In this document: positions 1 to 9,147 of the stretch, in pieces
Numbering within the stretch: position 1 is the stretch's first letter
Layout of the letters: every line of letters starts with the position of its first letter
From: CAZPHU01 sp964419255
GTDB lineage: Bacteria; Fibrobacterota; Chitinivibrionia; Chitinivibrionales; CAYFVL01
Assembly: GCA_964419255.1 (NCBI GenBank)
Contig: CAYQOU010000043.1
Span: forward strand, 1 to 35,357
Direction: 5' to 3'
Length of the DNA: 35,357 bases
The notes under the pieces: generated by a model
Told to the model about the DNA's origin: nothing
The model's input: the letters and a program-made list of their open reading frames with translations, nothing else
The model's database searches: none
Program-made: the position numbers and the translations under genes

Positions 1-180
1 TGGATCAGAGTATGGCATAGAATTGATTAGTGCTGATGTTCTGGTCATATTTGTTACTTTTTTAGTTCTTGACTGTAAAGCCACATGATTAACGAATAGT
101 ATCACAAAACTCGCGGCCAGGGTGCTTTTTTGGAATAGAAACCAAATCCTCTTATACTGAAAGTGTTTTGAATGGATCAT
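1..180 (-). CDS. N-terminal part of a membrane-anchored protein, paralog of the next gene (3' end outside window)
   Basis: The reading frame starts with ATG at 180 on the minus strand and is open to base 1, giving 60 residues. A basic start is followed by a hydrophobic segment (about residues 20-36), then a stretch with R-x-K-K, a Met, I/L-I-N-x-M and YSDP. The same order (RKKGKTM, IINAM, YSDPA) follows the hydrophobic segment of the protein encoded at 239-1459, so the two look like tandem paralogs. The gap between them is 58 nt, which suggests one transcript with the large OmpA/protease gene upstream. The function is unknown. By analogy with its neighbour the missing part may be a beta-propeller. 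The evidence is short-range similarity read by eye. Confidence 0.7.
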   Translation of the reverse strand, partial: MIHSKHFQYKRIWFLFQKSTLAASFVILFVNHVALQSRTKKVTNMTRTSALINSMPYSDP

Positions 181-238
181 TTCTACTCGTTCACCCTTTC
201 TATTACAGTGTAGTCTTCCCCGCAGCCTGATCATCGAT

Positions 239-1459
239 TCATTTCAAACATTGAATCCCTTCACTGCCACCAACATACACCTCTCCATCATAACCCATGA
301 TTGGTCGGCAGGTCATGGTGAATGGTACCACAACCGTGTTGATAATCTTACCCTCCTCCGATATCGACAACAGCCTGTTTCCGGAAGCGACCAGAAGTGA
401 ATTATCGGACAAAACAGTTATGTAAAAGTAGGAGGGGTCTTTAGCAAGCGGAAGTCGCCATTTTTCCTCTCCGTTTTCTACCGCAAGGATGCTGTTGCGT
501 TCACCATAGTAGATTGTTCCCTGCGGTGAAGATGCCGGTGGCTGCTTACTTTGGGATGTTCCAAGTAGTTGAACCTTCCAAAGCTCTTCACCTTCATCGG
601 TAAACTGTTTTAAAAACGGCATCCCGTCTTCATGAACTACAAGGGTCAAGCTTTCCTTGTGATCGAGGGCAAACGATTCTATGGAGGGTATATCGATTTT
701 TTTTACCTGCTCTTCACTAGTTGCATCGACCGGGAAGTGGTGTATCTGATTCTGCATTAATATGTAGAAATGTTTTTTGTCGAAATGACATAATGACCCC
801 AATGGTGTCCCCTCGACCAGATAGGACCAATCGAACGATTCCTGTCCAGGCAAGTGGCGATTGAATTCGTAATACAAACTAAGCTTCTGCCCCTGTGCAA
901 CAGGCACAGGCAAAGAATAATATCCATACCATGTGGCCATTTCGTCAGAGTGGTAGCAGGTTATGAATCCATTGCCGGCAGTAGAGGCACGGTGTTTAAC
1001 CATTTCCGGTGAACCATATCGTCGCCATTTAGTATACTTGTGAACCAAAACACCCTCTTGATTGCACATGAAGGTGAACTGTATTCTTATCGGCTCTTTC
1101 CAGATCATGTTACCTTTGCCGGCATCTATTGCAACAATCTCCTTTTGATTTCCATAAAGAAGGATGTTGGAACGAAGAGCCAGCCACAATGGTGGCAGGC
1201 TCATCTCGAGTTTTTGGTTTTCTGCCACCCAAAAAGGATTATCAACAACCTCACCTTTCACCTGAAGGCATGATGTGTTTGCCGGATCAGAATAGAGCAT
1301 CGCATTTATTATCATTGGTATTGTATCCATAGTTTTTCCTTTTTTACGACCGGCTTTCGCCGACACAGTTAGGGTCAGTAATAGTGTGATGGTAAGCACA
1401 GACAAAAGAAACCATTTTTTTCCCCTTATTTTTCTATTTTCTTTTTTTCCAACCATCAT
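239..1459 (-). CDS. Membrane-anchored PQQ-like beta-propeller protein
   Basis: 406 residues from the ATG at 1459. An upstream in-frame TTG at 1486 would overlap the preceding gene and is less likely. A lysine/arginine-rich N-terminus precedes one hydrophobic segment ending near VSAKAG, a signal peptide or anchor, so most of the protein should be outside the cytoplasm. The body has blade-like repeats of PQQ/quinoprotein type: one near the middle of the first third reads IVAIDAGKGNMIW, and two near the C-terminus read ILAVENGEEKWRLPL and LLSISEEGKI. No catalytic motif was recognised. The gene starts 13 nt after the stop of the OmpA/metalloprotease gene and is followed by a second related gene, so co-transcription is likely. 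It could be a structural, binding or immunity partner of the upstream protein; this is inference. Confidence 0.72.
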   Translation of the reverse strand: MMVGKKENRKIRGKKWFLLSVLTITLLLTLTVSAKAGRKKGKTMDTIPMIINAMLYSDPANTSCLQVKGEVVDNPFWVAENQKLEMSLPPLWLALRSNILLYGNQKEIVAIDAGKGNMIWKEPIRIQFTFMCNQEGVLVHKYTKWRRYGSPEMVKHRASTAGNGFITCYHSDEMATWYGYYSLPVPVAQGQKLSLYYEFNRHLPGQESFDWSYLVEGTPLGSLCHFDKKHFYILMQNQIHHFPVDATSEEQVKKIDIPSIESFALDHKESLTLVVHEDGMPFLKQFTDEGEELWKVQLLGTSQSKQPPASSPQGTIYYGERNSILAVENGEEKWRLPLAKDPSYFYITVLSDNSLLVASGNRLLSISEEGKIINTVVVPFTMTCRPIMGYDGEVYVGGSEGIQCLK

Positions 1460-1472
1460 AATGCATACCCCA

Positions 1473-4400
1473 TTAGATGCTTTCAAGCCTATAGTTACTT
1501 CCAGTTTTCTTATTTATCCATGATTCGATAAATCCCAGACTTGTCAAGGCATTATCGCCATTTTCCATATTTAAAAGGTATAGGGATAATTCATCCATGC
1601 CTATGTCACTAAAAACTGTAAGGGTACCATTTCTGTTTACAATTCTGCTTGTAGATTTGGACCGATTCATCATGTCTGTAATAACCGCCTTATCCTCAGC
1701 AGAAGGGAATAAAAGTAGTAATGCCTTGTAGTGTGAGTCAGCCATACGCCCCGTATATATTAAACACATATTTTTAGTATCAAACTTCACCCTGTTACGT
1801 ACTGCTGCCGGTAGTGTAACTAAATTAGGTATCGAAGAGACAATACCCGTGGTTTCTGTCTCTCGCTTATGAAAATCGAGGGTGTAATTGCAGTCAGAAA
1901 CATCCGGCCGTCCCGGTACCGTGTATCCCACAAGAAAATGGATGTAAACTTTTTCAAGCGGCGCTTTTCCATTTACCAATCGATATGTGGAGTTGTTTGA
2001 ATGCCATTCATCTTTAAAATCTTCCATCTTTTGTTCTTTATTTCGATTCGTCCATGCCCCTGTAAAAGAAAAGTTAAGTAAGGCACGAACACATAATACT
2101 CCGTTGTACTGATAATTGTTTTGAAGGGCATGAAAATTATTTACGGAAGATTCGTCCTGAAATGTTGAGTACAAAGCCAGGTATAAACGCTTGAGAACAT
2201 CTTTTGTTTTGTGAACTTCAAATTGTGGATCAAGTATTTCCGGAATACGAATATCCCTTTTAACCGCATTTGGACCATGAATCTGCCTGTGGTAAATAAA
2301 CGTACCACCATTGTGGTCATATCTTATTTTGAAGGCTTTACCTGCAAGCATAAGGCCTAGCTTACCACCGTCTATCTGGTTGTTTATAGAATGAACGTGA
2401 TACCACAAATGATGCATTCGTGGTGGGCCCATATAATACATCAGCGAACCGGAATTGGAATCCATCGTGTATTGTTCGAAAAATTGATCAATTTCAGGAT
2501 ATTGTTTAAATCTCGTATAAAAGTTCCTTTCATTTACATATTCATCCGCTAGAGAAGTTGCGTGTCCAAGCTCGTGTGCAAAAGTAAATCCATCATATTT
2601 GTGCATGTATTCAGTAACAGGGAGACCTGGAAAACAGTTGATTAATGCATCGTAAGCACTATGGTTAAGTTTAAAAAAGGAGAAATCAAGGTTCCGCGTT
2701 GAATCTCTGAAAGCCCATTGATAGGCAGCCCCCCAATTTATATGAGGCTGATCATCTGTAGTAACGACAGCCAGGAATTTAGGTTTACCTCCAAAAGCAG
2801 ATTGCCGGGCTTTATCAACAGATGGATGTTTCATCAGTTTTGATATTCGTGCTCGGTTTACCGTATTATCATTCGTGTTAAAATCGATTCCTGAAGGTTG
2901 GTTATCGTGTATTTTAAAATTTTCGCGCTCGTCAAAGAAGAAAAATGGTATGATAATGGTTGTATTATCTTTTGGAACGTCTTCTTCGAAAAGATATTTC
3001 TTCCCATTTAATCTCCTCATTGCATTATAAACACCTTCGTTTATAAATTTATCCACATCTGCCTGTGATGGTATAGGAAATGGACCAACACCAGAGTCTC
3101 GCATGAAATTGATCGATACATATATAATGACGTAAGATACTGGATTATCATTCAGAACAAATAGATTATGAAGATAATGTAGATCATAGTCACCGGTATA
3201 TGCATGTTCATTTTCGTGATGATACATCTCCCAGTGTGCCTGTTTCTTTTCGTCTTCTTTGATCGCAGCTCGAGCCCCTATGCAGTATCCTTTCTCCAGC
3301 CAATTGTTCTCTTCCTGTGTATGGCTGTTCGATGGTATATAAAACCCGTTTTTGAAAAATACACAGGCGATATTTTTAACCTTCTCGGTGATACGATTCT
3401 TTGCAAAAGGGATACGTGAAGTCGTATCGTCGGCACCGGTTTTGTACAGAGACAGACTTGCATCGGACGGATCGATGGTAAATATTTTCACCCGCGATTT
3501 GCCCTCTTCAAGAGGTTTCGGGTTGTCGAAATGGTCGGCATCTTCAATCGCCTGAGATGTGCCCTCTTTTTCAAGAAGTACCAGCATATTCATGTTGAAA
3601 ACAATTGGCTTATTCGCAGCTGTCTCTTTCATAACCTGCTCGGAGAATTCCGCCTGGCTGCCATCCAGCTCGCACGGCCAGTTTCGGCTGTCCCATTTGG
3701 GGGCAACCGGTACATAATGCCGCATCTCTTTAACGGTAAGCTCTTCGAACTTCCTGGGTGCGATTTCGGCTTCGATCTGTGACTTAGTCATAATGACCGG
3801 ACTGGTTGTGTTATCCTTCGTATAGATCCAGCTATCTTTAGTCTTAAAGGAAAAGTGGATATCTTTTTCACGTGGAGTATCGGTCAACCCCACAGCCGAT
3901 ACTTTATAAACATCATCAGCCCATTTCACCAGGGTCTCGATTTCCGTTGCTCCATCCTTAAAAACCTGTATCGGAAGTCCCTTCGGTACCGGTTTGTAAT
4001 CATCATAGATGGTATCGAAATAAAGAAACTGAAGATGGTACCGAGCAGTCAGGTACTCACCCGGTTCAACTGGTACCATTTTGAAATATGCATCGTTTTG
4101 GAGAACACACTCACTCTTCTCATGAACAGTATTCTTTCTTTCAGGACAGGTAAGAGTGAATGTCTCGTTTTCATCGAAAAACAATATCTCAACCCGCCTG
4201 TCCTTTTGGGAACGATAACGGGATTTATCACTCATCGGAAAAGATTCACCACATCCCACACACGGTCGACCGGGATCCATATAGGTTATCGAACAGCGCA
4301 GCTCGTTGAATTGGTCATCAGCGGTCTTCTTTCCGGTAACCGCCTGAATCAGATTCTGCTGGTAGAGATCGTACACCGCGGCCCAGAGTTCTATGGGCCA

Positions 4401-5042
4401 CTTGTGTTCCGGATCATTGTTGATCGTATCTACCAGGCTTTCATCAATCGGCATGACCGGATCAAGCTTATTAACAAATGTTGAATTATACTGAAGTATG
4501 AACCTTTTCGTTGCGGTTTCGGTGTTTGGCCCCCAGTCATCATCTATTTTACCGGGATCACAATCCCACCCCAGACAAACGCTATAATACTGCATGATTT
4601 GTTGATAATCTTCAACCTTGTGTTTTCCAGCGCAAACCTGAGCCCAGTCGTTTTTTCCACCTTTGAGTAAATACATCACATTCATGGCGCGTAGCTCTGA
4701 GAGTTCGAAATTGTATTGCGCTTCTCCCGAGCGGTCACTGTGCCCCGCAATCAGTATCTTTTGTTTTGGTTCGGTTCTAAGCTGCTCAAAGGCAAGGCCC
4801 AGTGCACGAATCCCTGTTACCTGAAGCTGGCTTTCGGAAGGGTTATCGCTTTTAGAAGACGGCCCCTCAGGATTTTCCGGCATCATAACCGCTGAATTCA
4901 GGTGGAAAAGAACATCCTCCATCTCCAGGAGATGGACAGTTGATTTCTCAATCTGTATGGTTATATTCGGTTTGTTGGGGATAGAAATTTTTTTTCCAAG
5001 ATCACGAATGCTAACTGAAATGTGAGAATCAGATTCGGGCAT
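1473..5042 (-). CDS. Multidomain OmpA-like / peptidoglycan-binding-like / HELGH zinc metalloprotease-like protein
   Basis: 1189 residues. Residues about 38-130 resemble the first part of an OmpA-C domain (IAGHSDRSGEAQYNFELSELRAMNV, G100-H101-D103). Residues about 145-190 resemble a peptidoglycan-binding repeat (DDDWGPNTETATKRF). Residues about 248-292 finish the OmpA fold (DRRVEILFF) and carry a CxxC (C261, C264). At 823-834 the sequence HELGHATSLADE holds the zinc-protease signature HExxH (H823, E824, H827), with D833/E834 further ligand candidates. No signal peptide is visible, so the protein may be cytoplasmic until exported by a dedicated machine. A Shine-Dalgarno-like gaggt lies before the ATG at 5042. 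Split OmpA domains with such inserts occur among proteins linked to type VI or other contractile secretion systems (from memory), but no secretion genes lie in this window. Target and activity are unknown. Confidence 0.85.
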   Translation of the reverse strand: MPESDSHISVSIRDLGKKISIPNKPNITIQIEKSTVHLLEMEDVLFHLNSAVMMPENPEGPSSKSDNPSESQLQVTGIRALGLAFEQLRTEPKQKILIAGHSDRSGEAQYNFELSELRAMNVMYLLKGGKNDWAQVCAGKHKVEDYQQIMQYYSVCLGWDCDPGKIDDDWGPNTETATKRFILQYNSTFVNKLDPVMPIDESLVDTINNDPEHKWPIELWAAVYDLYQQNLIQAVTGKKTADDQFNELRCSITYMDPGRPCVGCGESFPMSDKSRYRSQKDRRVEILFFDENETFTLTCPERKNTVHEKSECVLQNDAYFKMVPVEPGEYLTARYHLQFLYFDTIYDDYKPVPKGLPIQVFKDGATEIETLVKWADDVYKVSAVGLTDTPREKDIHFSFKTKDSWIYTKDNTTSPVIMTKSQIEAEIAPRKFEELTVKEMRHYVPVAPKWDSRNWPCELDGSQAEFSEQVMKETAANKPIVFNMNMLVLLEKEGTSQAIEDADHFDNPKPLEEGKSRVKIFTIDPSDASLSLYKTGADDTTSRIPFAKNRITEKVKNIACVFFKNGFYIPSNSHTQEENNWLEKGYCIGARAAIKEDEKKQAHWEMYHHENEHAYTGDYDLHYLHNLFVLNDNPVSYVIIYVSINFMRDSGVGPFPIPSQADVDKFINEGVYNAMRRLNGKKYLFEEDVPKDNTTIIIPFFFFDERENFKIHDNQPSGIDFNTNDNTVNRARISKLMKHPSVDKARQSAFGGKPKFLAVVTTDDQPHINWGAAYQWAFRDSTRNLDFSFFKLNHSAYDALINCFPGLPVTEYMHKYDGFTFAHELGHATSLADEYVNERNFYTRFKQYPEIDQFFEQYTMDSNSGSLMYYMGPPRMHHLWYHVHSINNQIDGGKLGLMLAGKAFKIRYDHNGGTFIYHRQIHGPNAVKRDIRIPEILDPQFEVHKTKDVLKRLYLALYSTFQDESSVNNFHALQNNYQYNGVLCVRALLNFSFTGAWTNRNKEQKMEDFKDEWHSNNSTYRLVNGKAPLEKVYIHFLVGYTVPGRPDVSDCNYTLDFHKRETETTGIVSSIPNLVTLPAAVRNRVKFDTKNMCLIYTGRMADSHYKALLLLFPSAEDKAVITDMMNRSKSTSRIVNRNGTLTVFSDIGMDELSLYLLNMENGDNALTSLGFIESWINKKTGSNYRLESI

Positions 5043-5387
5043 TGATTTACCTCTATGTAATAATCGGGTTTTTTACTCCTCCGTGACCAGTCCTCCCGTC
5101 GAAGCCGGAAAGAGAGAGGGGAGGACACATGTCTACCATATAGTTTCAAACCACGGGGGTTTAAAACCTGTTTAACAAGATACGTGTTTGCTTTGACTAC
5201 AAGCAAAAAAAAGAGATAAAATGTGAGGAAATATGTCGCTGCTTGATCAGATATACTTTTCATGAAAGTAGAAATGACATCTGTTCAGAATAACCATGAT
5301 TGTTCCTCCGTCGTCCTCGCGAACGCGGTGATCCATTTTCTTATGGCCATTTTGAATACACCTGTGCTGAGCCCTGTCGAAGCATTG

Positions 5388-5408
5388 ATGCCGTATAAAG
5401 TACGGCAT
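5388..5408. repeat. Perfect intergenic hairpin (REP-like)
   Basis: The sequence atgccgta-taaag-tacggcat is a perfect 8 bp stem with a 5 nt loop. It follows ctgagccctgtcgaagca at about 5368-5385, a wording typical of dispersed intergenic palindromic elements. There is no following T-run, so it is not an obvious terminator. Confidence 0.55.
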
Positions 5409-5444
5409 GACATCCGTAACCTACATTTCTGAACAGAAACTAAT

Positions 5445-5610
5445 ACCTAAACTGAGCGGTTCTGAGCGGATGAGTCGCGCAATACCTCGAGTGCAGAAAG
5501 GTTGAAGCAGTCGCATGCAATACCCTCCCAAGGTTTTCCAAGATTGCTGAAACCTTTCCGGCCCAAGAAATTGTGCAAATCTCCGCGAGAGAATCGCTCA
5601 ACTTAGGGAA
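5445..5610 (+). repeat. Dispersed repeat family, copy A (about 165 bp, terminal inverted repeats)
   Basis: This stretch matches copies at 10408-10556 and 10676-10817, with shared blocks in the same order: gagcggatgagtcgcgcaat, gcagaaaggttgaagcag, ttttccaagattgctgaa, and ccgcgagagaatcgctca. Its ends are imperfect inverted repeats: taaactgagcggttct at about 5448-5463, and the reverse complement of the right end reads taagttgagcgattct. It carries no obvious protein-coding frame. It could be a MITE-like element, a REP-like unit or a structured RNA. Strand is given relative to the other copies. Confidence 0.75.
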
Positions 5611-5693
5611 CAATCCATAAGTGCCATTTCCCGATAACGCGTCGAGGGTAACAAATTATTAAGGGTACGAATTTATCGATCAATTGACGAAAT

Positions 5694-8528
5694 CTATACT
5701 ACACCCGCCACAATCACCCGCACAGCATCCAGCCGCAACTCCGCCTCCGTGATGCTCTCGCATATCTGTCTCATCTGATTTTCGGCTTTTTGAATAGAAT
5801 TCTTCTGAATGCCGGGGTTTATCTCGGAAAGACTCTCCAGCCTCCTGACCTCTGCACCCAAAGTTTCCAAGGCTTCTTTTCTGCCGGCATCGATGATTTC
5901 CGATGCTTTCCTTTGGGCAGTTTCACCTGCTTTATCCAGCATGCGTGAAAGAATTTCTTTGACCTGCGGACGGTTGAGAAGTTCGGGCTTGGGGAAATTG
6001 TGTAAATCTTCTTCATAATCATGCTCATAAGCCGTTGTGCTTTCCTGTAAAGTTTGATCGATTACGATACGAACAGGCATGGGAGGCAGAAAACGGTTTA
6101 GATCGGCAATGGTATGAGATTCGCTGCTTTCGATAAGGTAAACAGCCTCCAAAAACAGCCCCCTCATTTTGCGTCCCTCATATAAGGCAACGGCACAATT
6201 TCCACGGTTGGTTCCCAGCAGTAAATCGAAGGCGTTCTTGCAGACGGGGTGGTCTGCAGTGATAAACTCTATATCCTCCCGCCCAACCGCCTCGGCTCTC
6301 GAGAAGGTCACCACCGGCCGCGAGGTGCGGAGGTTTGGAAAAAGCTCATCCAGCGATCCTTCGGTGACAAGCCGGTATGTGCGATCTCTGATTTCTTCGG
6401 CAACAATGCCGCGATCCTCAAACAGCGAAAGCATAAAACTTTCAATTTGAGCATCGCGATCCTCACGAACAATTTCATTTACCAGTGCGGCGCCTCTTTT
6501 CGGATGATAAGAATGCTGTTCCAGGAGCCTGTCGCGCCCCTCCCGAAGCTTGGTGGAAACATCCTGCACGCTTTTTCGTGTACGGGAAATCAGATCATTC
6601 GAAACCTCTTCCCATTGTTTTGTTTTCGGTGGATTGTGTAAAATGCCGAAAAGCTCCTCCCGGTACACATCGAATACTTCCTGTGCCCACGGGGCAACCG
6701 TGCTGAATATCCCCAGGCCTTCATGAAACCAGCGCGCCAGAAAATCGTAAGGTGAGCCTTCAATCACGGGTATATGCAGCCAGATTTCCGACTGCTGACC
6801 TATTCTGTCGAGCCTGCCGATACGCTGCTCTATCAGTTCGGGATTTGCCGGAATGTCAAAAAGAATCATATGATTTACAAACTGGAAATTCCGCCCCTCA
6901 CTACCGATCTCGGAGCACAACAATATGCGGGCGCCATCCTCCTCACCAAACCAGGCCGCATTACGGTCGCGCTGAATAAGGCTCAACTCTTCATGAAACT
7001 GCGCCGTCTTTACGGTGATATGATGCGCCAATGCCCGCTCTATGGCCTGTACTTTTTCCCTGCTTCGGCAGATCAGCAGAAATTTCCTGCTCTTATGAGC
7101 GCGAAGCAGCTCCGCGATAAACGGTATCCGGGGATCGGCGGCAAAGGATATCTCCGATAGCTCTTCGTTATTAATATCACTGAGAGCCTCCCGAGATACC
7201 CGATTGCGCACACCCGGCGGCGCCGGTATCGTCTCGATCGAAACGTTTCGTTTCGGAAAGCCGCCCACGGACGCACGCGTGGTGCGAAAAATGGCTCTAC
7301 CGACGCCATGCCGGTCCAGAAGGGTGGCAACCATCCTGGCTCTTTCCTCCTGAGAATCGGTTTTGGTCAGAGAAACATCTTCATGAAGAAACTCTTTCAG
7401 CTCGTCCATCTGTCTGGTGCTCAGGTTTCGACCATCGAGAAGTGCGCCGGTAATAGAGGCGATCCGCTTGTGCAGCTGGTTTTGCCTGATAAATGTATCG
7501 TAATCGGCATAGCGGTCGGGGTCGAGAAGTCGCAGGCGAAGAAAGTGGTTTCTGTCGCCATGGTGCTGGGGAGTGGCGGTGAGGAATAACAGATTTTCGG
7601 TCTGCGGCGAAAGCTGTTTTAAAAGACTGTAATAGGGTGTGTTTTCTTCCGCATGATGAACCTCATCGGCAATCACAAGATCCCACCGGGCCCAAACCGC
7701 TGCCTGTCTTATGATATCCCGGCTGTACAGAAATGGTGCGCTGCACAACACCAGCTGCTCATACTGAAATGGATTGATTCCATCCCCGGATGTTGCTTCC
7801 CAGTACTCGGAATCGAATATCCTGAAAGAAATATTGAACTTTCGAAGAAGCTCCACAAACCAGACATGAGTCAGCGATTCCGGCACTATCACCAGGACCC
7901 GTTTTATTCTCTCCGAGACAAGCAGCCGATGCATTATAAGGCAGGATTCTATGGTCTTTCCCAGCCCGACTTCATCTGCGAGGAGTACCCGCCGGATATG
8001 TCGGTCGGAAACGGTTTTTGCGATATACAGCTGATGAGGAAGAAGCTCGATACGCCCTCCGACAAGCCCCCGTACAGGGGATTGCAAAAGCCGAGTACGG
8101 ATACTCAACGCCCTCATTCTGAGCCTGAACCGCCGGTTTGTGTCATACTGTCCCGACATGAGCCTGTCAAGCGGACCTCCCAAAACGATATCGGGGGCGA
8201 CCTGTGATTCGGGTACTGTTTCCTTTCCGTCGGAGTAAAACAGCAGTCCGTCCTTTTCGTGCACCTCCCGGACAATAAACCTCTTTCCCGTATGCGTCTT
8301 CAAATGATCGCCATCTTTGAAAGCCATTCTTTTAAGCGGAGCACCGGATGTTGAATAGAGGCGGGTTACCGACTTTTTCTGAAAGAAAAGAGTAACTTTT
8401 TTATTTTCTACCGATATAACCGTCCCCATACCAAGCTCCATCTCTGCTTCACTGGCCCATTGTTGACCGGGCGCAAATGGAGATTGGCGGTCGGGAACGT
8501 TTCCGGACGGTTTTCTCTGTCTGTTCAT
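5694..8528 (-). CDS. rapA: RNA polymerase-associated SNF2-family ATPase RapA (HepA)
   Basis: 944 residues, close to the 968 of E. coli RapA. The N-terminus (GQQWASEAEMELGMGTVISV, residues 21-40) matches the RapA Tudor-like domains that contact RNA polymerase. The Swi2/Snf2 core follows: motif I DEVGLGKT (185-192), motif II DEVHH (288-292), motif III LTATP (316-320). The second RecA lobe has SEGRNFQ and EQRIGRLDRIGQ (motifs V-VI). The long C-terminal region fits the RapA C domain. RapA uses ATP to recycle RNA polymerase during transcription; that role is taken from the family. The start agrees with RapA N-termini, and a gggat stretch lies 9 nt upstream. A TATATT -10-like element lies on the minus strand at 8572-8577, with no strong -35. 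It is read in the same direction as the DUF6261-like gene, but 619 nt separate them. Confidence 0.93.
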   Translation of the reverse strand: MNRQRKPSGNVPDRQSPFAPGQQWASEAEMELGMGTVISVENKKVTLFFQKKSVTRLYSTSGAPLKRMAFKDGDHLKTHTGKRFIVREVHEKDGLLFYSDGKETVPESQVAPDIVLGGPLDRLMSGQYDTNRRFRLRMRALSIRTRLLQSPVRGLVGGRIELLPHQLYIAKTVSDRHIRRVLLADEVGLGKTIESCLIMHRLLVSERIKRVLVIVPESLTHVWFVELLRKFNISFRIFDSEYWEATSGDGINPFQYEQLVLCSAPFLYSRDIIRQAAVWARWDLVIADEVHHAEENTPYYSLLKQLSPQTENLLFLTATPQHHGDRNHFLRLRLLDPDRYADYDTFIRQNQLHKRIASITGALLDGRNLSTRQMDELKEFLHEDVSLTKTDSQEERARMVATLLDRHGVGRAIFRTTRASVGGFPKRNVSIETIPAPPGVRNRVSREALSDINNEELSEISFAADPRIPFIAELLRAHKSRKFLLICRSREKVQAIERALAHHITVKTAQFHEELSLIQRDRNAAWFGEEDGARILLCSEIGSEGRNFQFVNHMILFDIPANPELIEQRIGRLDRIGQQSEIWLHIPVIEGSPYDFLARWFHEGLGIFSTVAPWAQEVFDVYREELFGILHNPPKTKQWEEVSNDLISRTRKSVQDVSTKLREGRDRLLEQHSYHPKRGAALVNEIVREDRDAQIESFMLSLFEDRGIVAEEIRDRTYRLVTEGSLDELFPNLRTSRPVVTFSRAEAVGREDIEFITADHPVCKNAFDLLLGTNRGNCAVALYEGRKMRGLFLEAVYLIESSESHTIADLNRFLPPMPVRIVIDQTLQESTTAYEHDYEEDLHNFPKPELLNRPQVKEILSRMLDKAGETAQRKASEIIDAGRKEALETLGAEVRRLESLSEINPGIQKNSIQKAENQMRQICESITEAELRLDAVRVIVAGVV

Positions 8529-9147
8529 TCAGTTTATCCCGAAGAAAAAAGGCGGCTGGCGAGGGAATGATAATATAAATCGCGCATCACTGTCTTTGGC
8601 TGCCAGTCCGTGGTACAGGGGTTTACAATAGGCATTACCAGGCTTGTCGGTAAGGGTTTCCCCCCGGCGTCTCAGAGATGCCCGCCGGGCGTCTCTAAGA
8701 TGCAGGTGCCTTCATGGGAGCCCCTTTCGATGGTGATTTAGATTATGTTTAAGCCACTGATGTAAATCTCTCGGACAAATGAAGTTACAGCCGGATAAGT
8801 AGTCCGGCCGAAGAATCTATTTACCCTTGTTCTGGGGCATGGCAACAATATAGGTTGTGGAAAGAAGCACTGGTTTGATTTTTTTTGCGGATGTGGTTGA
8901 TCAAATTTCACATGTAGAAATCCTATGGAAAGCCCTGTGTCGCACGTGTATGCTGTTCCGGTCATGCCGGAGAATCATAGGCCCCGGATCAAACACTCGG
9001 CAACATTAATCCCCGGAAAAATGATTCGACAAAAAAAGCGAAAATTTCCTTCTACCGTCCAGCTTCAGAAAGAGGGTTGGAGGAAACAAAGGCGAGTCAC
9101 GTTCATAAAATCCGGCTCGCCGGGTCCTGACAGAAGGGATTGCCGAA
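8529..9147. other. Intergenic region with GC-rich hairpins, no gene seen
   Basis: No coding frame here has convincing protein character. Two frames of 75 and 98 codons (8738-8965 and 8925-9221) are rich in arginine and histidine, and the second overlaps the next gene antisense. The region contains overlapping hairpins at 8663-8700 and short palindromes near 8960-8990 and 9110-9125. The last (ccggcgagccgg followed by atttta on the minus strand) could be a weak terminator for the gene ending at 9148. Confidence 0.5.
8663..8700. repeat. Overlapping alternative hairpins
   Basis: Three related arms occur in a row: ggcgtctc, agagatgccc and gggcgtctct. The middle arm can pair with either neighbour. 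The pairing at 8675-8697 gives an 11 bp stem with one G-U type mismatch. This is an attenuator-like geometry, but no leader peptide or U-tract was found. Confidence 0.4.

Larger units (their letters stand above)
5043..5693. other. Intergenic region with palindromic repeats and repeat copy A
   Basis: The 651 bases between the OmpA/protease gene and the rapA stop contain no convincing gene. A 100-codon minus-strand frame at 4961-5263 starts hydrophobic but runs 82 nt into the OmpA gene in another frame and was not accepted. The stretch at about 5303-5345 resembles widespread intergenic palindromic units (cctcgcgaacgcggtgatcc), and 5364-5408 holds a second such unit. Repeat copy A fills 5445-5610. 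Confidence 0.6.

Noticed and set aside
3855..4484. A 209-codon plus-strand frame inside the OmpA/protease gene
   Set aside because: It is antisense to a well-supported domain region and has no recognisable features.
4961..5263. A 100-codon minus-strand frame with a signal-like start before the OmpA/protease gene
   Set aside because: It runs 82 nt into the OmpA gene in another frame, and the real ribosome binding site belongs to the OmpA start. After the first 30 residues it has no protein character.
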